DNA of 64,000 bases from Paracoccus tegillarcae (GTDB taxonomy: Bacteria; Pseudomonadota; Alphaproteobacteria; Rhodobacterales; Rhodobacteraceae). Below, one piece after another: positions 56,752 through 64,000 of the stretch. Where the stretch lies: assembly GCF_002847305.1 (NCBI RefSeq), contig NZ_CP025408.1, positions 1,695,001-1,759,000 on the forward strand. Reading direction: 5' to 3'. The notes below the pieces were generated by a model. That model was not told the DNA's origin. It saw only the letters and a program-made list of their open reading frames with translations, and ran no database searches. The position numbers were made by a program, and so were the translations under genes. Every line of letters starts with the position of its first letter. Within the stretch, counting starts at the first letter, position 1.

Positions 56752-58149
56752 TTAGCCCGCCCATGGCCCGTGCTGATCCTCGGAGCCGTCATCCAGACGC
56801 ACAAAGCCGTGGCGACCGAAATAGTCGCGTTGGCCCTGTAGCATGTTCGCGGTGCCGCGTTCGGTGCGCATCGCGTCGAAATAGGCCAGCGCCGCCGAAT
56901 GCGCCGGCACCGCGATGCCGTGCAGAACGGCCAGCGACACGACCCGGCGCAATGCGTCCTGTGTTTTGGTCAGCCAATCTACGAAAAATGGCGCGGCCAT
57001 CAGCGGACGGCCCGGCTGATCCTCCAACGCCCCGGCCATATCATCCAGCATGGCCGACCGGATGATGCAGCCGGCCCGCCAGACCCGCGCGATGGCAGCG
57101 CTGTTCAGCGACCAGCCAAAGTCCCGGCTGGCGGCGGCGATCATGCCAAAGCCCTGATCGTAGCAAAGGATCTTGCCGCAGGTCAGCGCCTGTTCCAGCA
57201 GGTCCATATCGGGCTGGCCGGCGATCGGCTGCGGCCCCGGCCCAAAGATTTCCTGCAGGTCAGTGCGCCGGTCCTTCAGCGCCGAGATATTGCGCGCGGT
57301 CACGGCGGCGTCGATGACGGGAATGGGCGCGCCCAGATGCTGCGCCTCGATGGCGGTCCAGCGGCCGGTGCCCTTTTGCCCGGCGATATCGGCAATGACG
57401 TCCAGCACCGGCCCGCCGGTGGCGCTGTCCTCTGCGGCGGCGACCTTGGCGGTGATCTCGACCAGATAGGATTTGAGCGCGCCGTCATTCCATCGCTCAA
57501 ACACTTGCGCGATGGCCGCCGCGTCCATGCCCAGCCCGTCGCGCATCACCCCGTAGACCTCGGCGATCAGCTGCATATCCGCATATTCGATGCCGTTATG
57601 CACGGTCTTGACAAAGTGACCCGCCCCCGCCTCGCCCATCCAGTCGGCGCAGGGCTGGCCCTGATAATCGGCGGCGATCGCGGTCAGGATCGGTGCGGCC
57701 CGGTTCCAGTTCGCGCGGCTGCCACCGCCCATGATCGAGGGGCCGTGCCGCGCGCCCTCTTCGCCGCCCGAAACGCCGATGCCCAGAAACTGCACCGGCA
57801 GTTCGGCATTTCGGCGGTTGGTGTCGTGGAAATCGGAATTGCCGGCGTCGATCAGCAGATCGTCGGGCGACAGCAGGGGCAGCAATGCCTCTATCTGCTG
57901 ATCCACCACTTTGCCCGCCGGCACCATCAGCAGGATCATCCGCGGGGTTTTCAGCGCCGCTATCAGATCCTCCAGGCTTTCGGTCGGCGTGATCCGTGCG
58001 GCCAGATCACCGGCCTCGGCGGCAAAATCCTGCGTCACCGCCGTGGTGCGGTTGAAGACAGCGATGTCAAAGCCCTTTTCGGCGATGTTCAGCGCCAGCG
58101 CCTGGCCCATCGTGCCCAGCCCGATCAACCCGATATCCGCATTGCCCAT
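56752..58149 (-). CDS. gnd: 6-phosphogluconate dehydrogenase (NADP+, decarboxylating)
   Basis: A 465-residue pentose phosphate enzyme. N-terminal Rossmann motif GLIGLGTMGQALALNIAEKG, substrate loop GVSGGEEGARHGPSIMGGG, active-site HFVKTVHNGIEY, and the expected FGRHGFVRLDDGSE C-terminus are all present. The start at 58149 follows GGGAGG. No zwf or edd genes are adjacent. The gene ends directly at the AT-rich patch (see 56535), so its downstream flank may be an insertion boundary. Confidence 0.94.
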   Translation of the reverse strand: MGNADIGLIGLGTMGQALALNIAEKGFDIAVFNRTTAVTQDFAAEAGDLAARITPTESLEDLIAALKTPRMILLMVPAGKVVDQQIEALLPLLSPDDLLIDAGNSDFHDTNRRNAELPVQFLGIGVSGGEEGARHGPSIMGGGSRANWNRAAPILTAIAADYQGQPCADWMGEAGAGHFVKTVHNGIEYADMQLIAEVYGVMRDGLGMDAAAIAQVFERWNDGALKSYLVEITAKVAAAEDSATGGPVLDVIADIAGQKGTGRWTAIEAQHLGAPIPVIDAAVTARNISALKDRRTDLQEIFGPGPQPIAGQPDMDLLEQALTCGKILCYDQGFGMIAAASRDFGWSLNSAAIARVWRAGCIIRSAMLDDMAGALEDQPGRPLMAAPFFVDWLTKTQDALRRVVSLAVLHGIAVPAHSAALAYFDAMRTERGTANMLQGQRDYFGRHGFVRLDDGSEDQHGPWAG

Positions 58150-58166
58150 TCCGACCTCCCGTCGTT

Positions 58167-58805
58167 TCAGCGAACTTTTTCCATCAAGACCTGTGCCCGG
58201 CTGCAATCGCGCCGCACATCGGGGGCGCAGTCGCGCGGCGCCAGATCGCGGGTCAGGCAGATGCGCACCTCGGCCAGATCGCGGCCCTTGCAGGTCACGG
58301 TGATGCCGTCGCGGGTCAGCTCCGGGGTGGCCTCGATAAAGGCGTCCTCGATCACCGCGGGCGGCACCCTGATATCGCGCGGCAGATCGTCAAAGACCTG
58401 CGGCACCGGGGCCACGGCTGCTGCATCGCGCACCGCCTGATAATAGCCCTGCGCGGACAGGCCCGAACAGCGCCCGTGTTTCTGCCATTGATACCAGGCC
58501 AGCCCGCCGGTTCCCATGACATCGGCCATCGCCTGACTTTCGCGGCGCGACGGATCGCGTTCAGCGGTCGTGCAATCCTGCGGCCAGCCGCGCTCATATT
58601 GCGGCCACAATCCGTGGACGATGAAATCGATCCCCTGACCCGAATCGCATTGTTCCGAATCGCGTGCGTCGCCTGTGGCACTGCACCAGGCCGGCGACCA
58701 GCTGAGCGCCAGCACATAATAGTCGAACTGCCCCGCAACCGGCTCGGCCCGCGCTGCGCCTGCCGCCATGGTCAGCCCGACCAGCATTGCCCCGATTGCC
58801 CGCAT
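58167..58805 (-). CDS. RNase T2 family protein with substituted CAS II
   Basis: A 212-residue secreted protein: signal peptide (LVGLTMAAGAARA) and RNase T2 fold. CAS I is intact (FIVHGLWPQYERG with the catalytic His). In CAS II the usual HEW..KHG reads YQWQKHGRC, so the His is Tyr and the acid Glu is Gln, while the Lys-His pair is kept. The enzyme may be slower or specialised. It is 17 bases upstream of gnd on the same strand and probably co-transcribed with it. The start at 58805 is the only good ATG. Confidence 0.88.
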   Translation of the reverse strand: MRAIGAMLVGLTMAAGAARAEPVAGQFDYYVLALSWSPAWCSATGDARDSEQCDSGQGIDFIVHGLWPQYERGWPQDCTTAERDPSRRESQAMADVMGTGGLAWYQWQKHGRCSGLSAQGYYQAVRDAAAVAPVPQVFDDLPRDIRVPPAVIEDAFIEATPELTRDGITVTCKGRDLAEVRICLTRDLAPRDCAPDVRRDCSRAQVLMEKVR

Positions 58806-59034
58806 TCCGTACCCGCTTTGCAGCCTTTGACCCCGGCACCATCGCAAAGCGCGCCGTCGATGACCAGCGTCCCCCGCGTTTCGGGTGCAGATTCCACTTT
58901 TCCCCGACGCGTTGACGCCCTATATATGCGGCGAATTCCCCCCGAAAACGTGGAATGGCAGCCGCCAGATAGCCGTTTTCCCCGGCTGGAAAGCCATGTT
59001 CATTCGGGACCCGTGACGCGAAAAGGAGAGAGCC
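58806..59034. promoter_or_regulatory. divergent region between RNase T2 and trcR
   Basis: A 229-bp spacer with TATATA at 58921-58926 as the clearest -10-like hexamer and an AAAGGAGAG ribosome site before the trcR ATG. No other gene is credible here. Promoter assignment is tentative. Confidence 0.35.
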
Positions 59035-59781
59035 ATGAACAAGCCGCTGATGGCCAAGGCCACCGCCGTTTGGCTGGTCGACAACACGACGCTGAGCTTC
59101 AAGCAGATCGGCGATTTCTGCGGTCTGCACGAGCTTGAGGTGCAGGGCATCGCTGATGGCGATGTGGCAACCGGCGTGAAGGGGTTCGACCCCATTGCCT
59201 CGAACCAGCTGGACGCCGAGCAGATCACCAGGGGCGAGGCCGATCCGGCCTATGTCCTCAAGCTCAAGCACAACCCCGCCGCCGATGGCGAGGAAAAGCG
59301 CCGCGGTCCGCGTTACACGCCGCTGTCCAAGCGTCAGGATCGTCCTGCCGCGATCCTGTGGCTGGTCAAGTTCCACCCGGAACTGGCCGATGCGCAGATT
59401 TCCAAGCTCGTGGGCACCACCAAGCCGACGATTCAGGCGATCCGCGACCGGACGCATTGGAATATCGGCAATATCCAGCCCATCGACCCCGTCGCACTGG
59501 GGCTGGCCAAGCAGACCGAACTGGATGCCGCCGTGCAAAAGGCCGCCAAGAAGAAATCGGCCGATGGTGGCGTGATGTCGGATGACGAGCGCCGCAAGCT
59601 GGTCTCGACCGAAACCTCGCTGACCATGAGCGACGAGCCGCGCTTGCCCACCGCCATTGCCGGGCTGGAGAACTTCAGCCTGACCAAGGACGAAGACGAA
59701 AAGCCGCAGCGCGATCTGGATGCCGACACCTTCTTCAACCTGCCGGATGCGGAAGACGACGACGAAGACGACGACAACTGA
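59035..59781 (+). CDS. trcR: cell-cycle transcriptional regulator TrcR (DUF1013)
   Basis: A 248-residue protein of the DUF1013/TrcR family, restricted to alphaproteobacteria. It has a predicted HTH (FKQIGDFCGLHELEVQGIADGD), a second (ADAQISKLVGTTKPTIQAIRDRTHWN), and a very acidic C-terminal tail (DAEDDDEDDDN). It starts MNKPLMAKATAVWLVDNTTLSF as in relatives. The family is linked to RNA polymerase and cell-cycle regulation; exact binding is not shown by sequence. Its stop overlaps the next start by one base (TGATG). Confidence 0.9.
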   Translation: MNKPLMAKATAVWLVDNTTLSFKQIGDFCGLHELEVQGIADGDVATGVKGFDPIASNQLDAEQITRGEADPAYVLKLKHNPAADGEEKRRGPRYTPLSKRQDRPAAILWLVKFHPELADAQISKLVGTTKPTIQAIRDRTHWNIGNIQPIDPVALGLAKQTELDAAVQKAAKKKSADGGVMSDDERRKLVSTETSLTMSDEPRLPTAIAGLENFSLTKDEDEKPQRDLDADTFFNLPDAEDDDEDDDN

Positions 59782-60998
59782 TGGAAAAGCGCGCCATTGC
59801 GCCGCGTCCGAACTGGCGCGACGAAGCTGAACGGCTGGGCTTTACCTTTGCCGATATGCATGGCGCGCCCTATTGGGACGAAAGCTCGGCCTATGAGTTC
59901 TCATTGGCCGAGATCGAAGACAAGATCGAGGATCCCGCGACCGAGTTGCACGCCCTGTGCCGCGAGGCGGTCGACCGGATCGTGGCCGACGAAGATCTGA
60001 TGGCGCGAATGGGCATCCCGCATGCGCGTTGGGATCTTGTCGCCGAAAGCTGGCGCCACGGCGAACCCGAACTGTATGGCCGGATGGACCTTGGCTATGA
60101 CGGTGCCGCCCCGGCTGTGCTGCTGGAATACAATGCGGACACGCCGACCTCGCTTTATGAAAGCGCGTCCTTTCAGTGGCTGTGGCTGGAACAGCAGATC
60201 GAAGCCGGCGTTCTGGATGCGGGCGACGATCAGTTCAACGGCATCCACGAGGCGCTGATCGAACGCTGGCGCCAGATCGCGGAACCGGGCGCGCATGTCC
60301 ATTTCGCCGCCATGAAGGACATGCCCGAAGATTACGCGACGGTCGAGGCCATGGCATGGGCCGCGCGCGAGGCGGGTCTGGGCGCGCATTACACCGATCT
60401 GGAAAGCATCGGCCTGACCAATGAGGGCCAGTTTGCCGATAATGAGGACAGGGTGATCGGCACCCTGTTCAAGCTGTATCCATGGGAGGATCTGTTCCGC
60501 GACGAATTCGCGGCGCATGTCCAGCCCTCGGGGGTGCGCATGATCGAGCCGGCCTGGAAGGCGCTGGTCTCGAACAAGGCGATCCTGCCGGTGCTCTGGC
60601 AGATTGCGCCGGGCCACCCCAACCTGCTGCCCGCGTTTTTCTGGGACGATGTTTCCGATGCGCTGTCAGGCGGTGGCGCCGCGCGCGCCGACGGTTTCGA
60701 TGCGGTCGCAGACCGGCTCGCGCGGGGCTATGTGAAAAAGCCGATCTTCTCGCGCGAGGGGGCATCTGTCACCATCGTCGAGGGCGGGCGCGTGACCGAA
60801 ACCGCGCCCAATCGCGAATATGACGACCAGCCGATGATCGTGCAGGAATACTGGCCCTTGCCGATCATGGACGGTTTCCGCCCCATCATCGGCGCCTGGA
60901 TCGTCGGCGAAACCTGCTGCGGCATGGGCATTCGCGAAGATCAGGCGCGGATCACGCAGGACCTGTCACGCTTCAAGCCGCATTATATCCGGGGTTAA
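59781..60998 (+). CDS. glutathionylspermidine synthase family protein (YgiC-like)
   Basis: A 405-residue ATP-grasp amide ligase resembling the YgiC/YjfC group of the glutathionylspermidine synthase family. It lacks the N-terminal amidase domain of bifunctional enzymes. Characteristic stretches include MDLGYDGAAPAVLLEYNADTPTSLYESASFQW, a long acidic middle and VKKPIFSREGASVTIV with ATP-grasp lysines. The gene overlaps trcR by one base. In E. coli ygiC is next to ygiB; here a DUF1190/YgiB-like gene follows after one antisense gene. Confidence 0.9.
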   Translation: MEKRAIAPRPNWRDEAERLGFTFADMHGAPYWDESSAYEFSLAEIEDKIEDPATELHALCREAVDRIVADEDLMARMGIPHARWDLVAESWRHGEPELYGRMDLGYDGAAPAVLLEYNADTPTSLYESASFQWLWLEQQIEAGVLDAGDDQFNGIHEALIERWRQIAEPGAHVHFAAMKDMPEDYATVEAMAWAAREAGLGAHYTDLESIGLTNEGQFADNEDRVIGTLFKLYPWEDLFRDEFAAHVQPSGVRMIEPAWKALVSNKAILPVLWQIAPGHPNLLPAFFWDDVSDALSGGGAARADGFDAVADRLARGYVKKPIFSREGASVTIVEGGRVTETAPNREYDDQPMIVQEYWPLPIMDGFRPIIGAWIVGETCCGMGIREDQARITQDLSRFKPHYIRG

Positions 60999-61044
60999 CA
61001 GGCCCGGCCCTGGCCTGTCTGCCCCGCGCTTGCGGGCAGGCCCC

Positions 61045-61392
61045 TCACTCCACCTGAACAAGTATCGCGTAGTCCTCGGCTCTGGCCGAGCGGAACATCT
61101 GGAACACGCGAAATTCGACAGAGCTGGACGGTGCCGCGAAATCGAATCTCCTCCGGGCATCAGCGACATCGACGACGGTTATGGCGACATTTTCGCCCCC
61201 GACGACCACTTCGATAAAGACATTCTGCCCCGGTCGAACCGCCAGCGTATAGCAATCGAGGCTTTCCGGCGGAAGATTTCCCTGAACATAGGCACCGGAC
61301 TCGCCCGGGTTGAATTTTACCGCTGTGCAGGTCTGCGCCTGTGCACCGACCGCAAACAGGCAAAACATCAGGGCGACGACAAACTTCGTCAT
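61045..61392 (-). CDS. small secreted protein, unrecognised
   Basis: A 115-residue protein with a clear Sec signal peptide (MTKFVVALMFCLFAVGAQAQ, cleavage after AQA) and a mature domain of about 95 residues rich in beta-strands (GENVAITVVDVADA; VEFRVFQMF) with two cysteines (TCTAV, DCYTL) that may pair. The ATG at 61392 has an upstream GGAGG-like site. It runs antisense between the YgiC-like and YgiB-like genes. Family unknown. Confidence 0.75.
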   Translation of the reverse strand: MTKFVVALMFCLFAVGAQAQTCTAVKFNPGESGAYVQGNLPPESLDCYTLAVRPGQNVFIEVVVGGENVAITVVDVADARRRFDFAAPSSSVEFRVFQMFRSARAEDYAILVQVE

Positions 61393-61613
61393 GCGGACCT
61401 CCGCGCAAGAATAATTGATTGATGTCAGGACTATAGCATGAACCACGCTTTGGCAGAAGGAATTTGGCTGCTGACGGTTCTGCCGGCTGACCACGCCGGA
61501 TTGCCGATGGATTTGCCCCGATCCGCGCCCGCATGTTCGAAGATGTGAGCATTTGCAGGGTGACAATGCATGGCGAGTTTTCCTATATCGGTTCCGTCAT
61601 CAGGAGGTTCGCC

Positions 61614-62213
61614 ATGCGTAAACGGTCCCGCAACGTCTCGCTTGCCATTCTTGGCGCGGCCGCATTCGGGCTGGCCGGCTGCAAATCCGAAGAAACAGAT
61701 GCCAGCGCATTCCCGGACGAGGCATCCTGCGTCGCTGCGGCGGATCAGGGCAGCCTGTTCTTCACCGCCGAGGATTGCCAGACCGCGTTTGCCCAGGCGC
61801 AACAGGATCATCTGGAAACCGCGCCACGCTATGAAAGCCTGGAAGTGTGCGAGGCCGAACACGGCGCTGGCAATTGCGGCGGCGATCCGGCGGCGCAGGA
61901 ATCGGGCGGCGGCGGGTCGATCTTCATGCCCCTGATGATGGGCTATCTGCTGGGGTCGGCCCTGTCGGGCAGCAATCGCGGCGTCATGAGCCAGCCGTTG
62001 TCGCGCACGGCAAATGGCGGCTTTGCCACACCCTCGGGCGATACCCGTCTGGCAACGAACAGCGGCACCGGCAAGGTCCAGCCCGCGGCCTTCAACAAGG
62101 GACCCACGACCATGGGCCAGCCGCCGATGACCCGTGCACAGGTGGCCCAGCGCGGTGGATTTGGGCAAACAGCCGCCAGCCGCGGCGGCGGCACCCGCTC
62201 GGTCGGGGGCTGA
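61614..62213 (+). CDS. DUF1190/YgiB-like lipoprotein
   Basis: A 199-residue predicted lipoprotein: signal with lipobox LAGC (Cys23), then a DUF1190 region with conserved cysteine pairs (ASCVAAA, AEDCQTAF, VCEAEHGAGNCGGD) and a Gly/Ser/Pro-rich C-terminus. DUF1190 (YgiB) is found beside ygiC-type ligases in many bacteria. CAGGAGG ribosome site. The role may concern the cell envelope, an inference from that partnership. Confidence 0.88.
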   Translation: MRKRSRNVSLAILGAAAFGLAGCKSEETDASAFPDEASCVAAADQGSLFFTAEDCQTAFAQAQQDHLETAPRYESLEVCEAEHGAGNCGGDPAAQESGGGGSIFMPLMMGYLLGSALSGSNRGVMSQPLSRTANGGFATPSGDTRLATNSGTGKVQPAAFNKGPTTMGQPPMTRAQVAQRGGFGQTAASRGGGTRSVGG

Positions 62214-62291
62214 AACACCGCGCCATCAGCGACCCTGTGGTTGCCCAAGGTCGCGGCGGCGCGTATTGAGGCGAAAACGCGTGAGGCAGCG

Positions 62292-63809
62292 ATGACGAAA
62301 CCTGTGGTGCTGTGCATTCTGGATGGCTGGGGCATCTCGGATCGACCCGATCAAAGCGCCCCGGATCAGGCGAATACGCCGAATTTCGACGGGCTGATGC
62401 GCGATTGTCCCCATGCAACGCTGACCACCTTTGGCCCAGATGTGGGCCTGCCCTCTGGTCAGATGGGCAATTCCGAGGTCGGCCATACCAATATCGGCGC
62501 GGGCCGCGTGGTGGCGATGGATCTGGGTCAGATCGACCTGGCGATCGAGGATCGCAGCTTTTTCGGCAATGAAACGCTTGGCGGCTTTATCTCGGCGCTC
62601 AAGGACAGCGGCGGCACCGCGCATCTGATGGGCATCGTCTCGGATGGCGGGGTGCATGGCCATATCCAGCACGTTCTGGCGGCAGCCAACGCGGTGGCCG
62701 AGGCCGGCGTGCCGGTGGTGATCCACGCAATCACCGATGGCCGCGACGTGCCGCCGAAATCCGCCCTGGGCTTTATCACCGAATTGCAGGGCAATCTGCC
62801 CGAAGGCGCGCGGATCGGCACCGTCATCGGCCGCTATTTCGCGATGGATCGCGACAACCGCTGGGACCGTGTCAGCCGCGCCTATGACGCCATGGTGCGC
62901 GGGCAGGGCACGGATGCGCCCGCCGCCGACCACGCGGTCGAGGCGGCCTATCAGCGCGGCGAGACGGACGAGTTCATCCAGCCCTTCGTCATCGACGGCT
63001 ATAACGGCGCCATGGATGGCGACGGGTTCTTTTGTCTGAACTTTCGCGCCGACCGCGCGCGCGAAATCCTGATGGCGATCGGCGCGTCCGATTTTGACGC
63101 CTTCGACACCGGCGAAAGACCGCAATGGGCGGCGTTGCTGGGCATGGTCGACTATTCGACGCGGCACAATGACTTCATGACCTCGGCCTATCCCAAGAAG
63201 CAGGTGGTGAACACGCTTGGCGCCTGGGTCGCCAGCAAGGGCCTGCGCCAGTTCCGTCTTGCCGAGACCGAGAAATACCCGCATGTCACCTTTTTCCTCA
63301 ATGGCGGCAAAGAAGCACCCGAAGAGGGCGAGGACCGGCATATGCCCTCCAGCCCCAAGGTCGCGACCTATGACATGGCGCCGGAAATGGCCGCCGAAGA
63401 GGTCAGCGATAAACTGGTCGAGGTGATCGGCGCGGGCTACGATCTGGTGGTGGTGAACTTCGCCAATCCCGACATGGTCGGCCATACCGGCATCCTGTCC
63501 GCCGCGATGCGGGCCTGCGAGGCCGTGGATACGGGTCTGGGCCGGATGCTGCAGGCCCTGCAGGCCGCCGGCGGCGCGGCTGTGGTGATTGCCGATCATG
63601 GCAATTGCGAAACCATGATCGATCCGGCAACCGGCGGGCCGCATACGGCGCATACGGTGAACGCGGTCCCGGTGATCGTCTATGGCGGCCCGGGCGGCGC
63701 CACGCTGCGCAATGGCCGGTTGGCCGATGTCGCGCCGACCGTGCTGGCCCTGATGGGGCTGGAACAGCCCTCGGAAATGACCGGCGAAAGCCTGATTGTT
63801 CCCGCATGA
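62292..63809 (+). CDS. gpmI: 2,3-bisphosphoglycerate-independent phosphoglycerate mutase
   Basis: A 505-residue alkaline-phosphatase-superfamily enzyme that interconverts 3- and 2-phosphoglycerate. The phosphorylated Ser is Ser61 in MGNSEVGHTNIGAGR; metal ligands are in LDGWG near the start, and DHGN and VPVIVY regions near the end. It is complete. Its stop overlaps the next ATG by 4 bases (ATGA at 63806-63809). Confidence 0.95.
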   Translation: MTKPVVLCILDGWGISDRPDQSAPDQANTPNFDGLMRDCPHATLTTFGPDVGLPSGQMGNSEVGHTNIGAGRVVAMDLGQIDLAIEDRSFFGNETLGGFISALKDSGGTAHLMGIVSDGGVHGHIQHVLAAANAVAEAGVPVVIHAITDGRDVPPKSALGFITELQGNLPEGARIGTVIGRYFAMDRDNRWDRVSRAYDAMVRGQGTDAPAADHAVEAAYQRGETDEFIQPFVIDGYNGAMDGDGFFCLNFRADRAREILMAIGASDFDAFDTGERPQWAALLGMVDYSTRHNDFMTSAYPKKQVVNTLGAWVASKGLRQFRLAETEKYPHVTFFLNGGKEAPEEGEDRHMPSSPKVATYDMAPEMAAEEVSDKLVEVIGAGYDLVVVNFANPDMVGHTGILSAAMRACEAVDTGLGRMLQALQAAGGAAVVIADHGNCETMIDPATGGPHTAHTVNAVPVIVYGGPGGATLRNGRLADVAPTVLALMGLEQPSEMTGESLIVPA

Positions 63810-64000
63810 AACACACCCTCGCATGTGCTCTGCTGGCCGTCGCGCTGGTCGTGTCGGGCTTTGGATCGGCCACCGCCCAGACGGCGGACGAAGCGCGCGA
63901 TATGGCCGAGGCAGCCGCCGCCCAGTTGCGCACCTCGGTCGAGAAACTGTCTGCCGCGCTGACCGCCGACGATCAGGTGACGGCCCTGTCCGAGGTCGTC
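63806..64000 (+). CDS. EnvC-like murein hydrolase activator, start only
   Basis: The first 65 residues are seen: a Sec signal (LACALLAVALVVSGFGSATA, cleavage after ATA) followed by an Ala/Glu-rich coiled-coil start (DEARDMAEAAAAQLRTSVEKLSAALTAD). In relatives a gene coding for an EnvC-like coiled-coil plus M23 peptidase domain follows gpmI in this arrangement. The frame runs off the window, so the M23 domain itself is not seen. Translational coupling to gpmI is evident. Confidence 0.7.
   Translation, partial: MKHTLACALLAVALVVSGFGSATAQTADEARDMAEAAAAQLRTSVEKLSAALTADDQVTALSEVV

Overview
The window reads as a chromosomal segment of a GC-rich alphaproteobacterium of the order Rhodobacterales, most likely Paracoccus or a close relative. 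This rests on codon bias, on the order ubiB-ubiE-mutM-enoyl-CoA hydratase-rpsT-dnaA-dnaN-recF with gyrB nearby, and on clade-typical genes (TrcR/DUF1013, COQ9-like protein, DUF6494, DUF6505). Almost all of it is dense coding sequence. I saw no rRNA, tRNA, insertion sequence, prophage or CRISPR array.

Layout. 1-3.7 kb: flagellar genes (flagellin cut by the window edge, a FlgN-like chaperone, FlgJ rod-binding protein, FliK, FlgD). 3.8-8.3 kb: ubiquinone genes ubiB/ubiE, mutM, a crotonase and rpsT. 8.3-18.2 kb: replication genes dnaA, dnaN, recF and gyrB, interleaved with a LysE-type exporter, a phospholipase D-like protein and an outer-membrane barrel protein. 18.3-31 kb: housekeeping and accessory genes (PdeM/Lhr-like repair pair, SGNH lipoprotein, Lrp regulator with a divergent class V aminotransferase, WYL regulator, GST, Tat-exported thioredoxin with CcdA, aromatic aminotransferase, SseA, GT2, SmpB). 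31-41.6 kb: a K+ channel-like protein, P1 peptidase, GabD, an atypical SDR, AGCS transporter, P450, N-formylglutamate amidohydrolase, pyruvate kinase and rpmI-rplT.

41.7-53.7 kb is the most distinctive region: a respiratory formate dehydrogenase locus. One arm (+) encodes DUF3305, DUF3306, a TorD-like chaperone, a 70-residue Tat-signal protein, FdhA (Cys-type, Tat-exported), FdhB, the cytochrome b subunit FdhC and a 49-residue membrane peptide. The divergent arm (-) is a tightly coupled five-gene operon: a 648-residue polyferredoxin, DUF6494, an Mrp/ApbC Fe-S carrier ATPase, a DUF4444 biotin/lipoate-ligase-like protein, and a DUF6505 protein ending in eight His-Asp pairs encoded by a perfect hexamer microsatellite. 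The two arms share a 181-bp intergenic region with a 12-bp perfect palindrome. I consider this divergent arm the best candidate for an undescribed metallo-enzyme maturation or electron-transfer system.

53.9-64 kb: rpsU, a COQ9-like gene, a quinone oxidoreductase, an AT-rich patch with orphan ORFs (55.9-56.75 kb, possible acquired DNA), gnd, RNase T2 with a substituted CAS II motif, trcR, a YgiC/YgiB-like pair separated by an antisense secreted-protein gene, gpmI and the start of an EnvC-like gene cut by the window edge.
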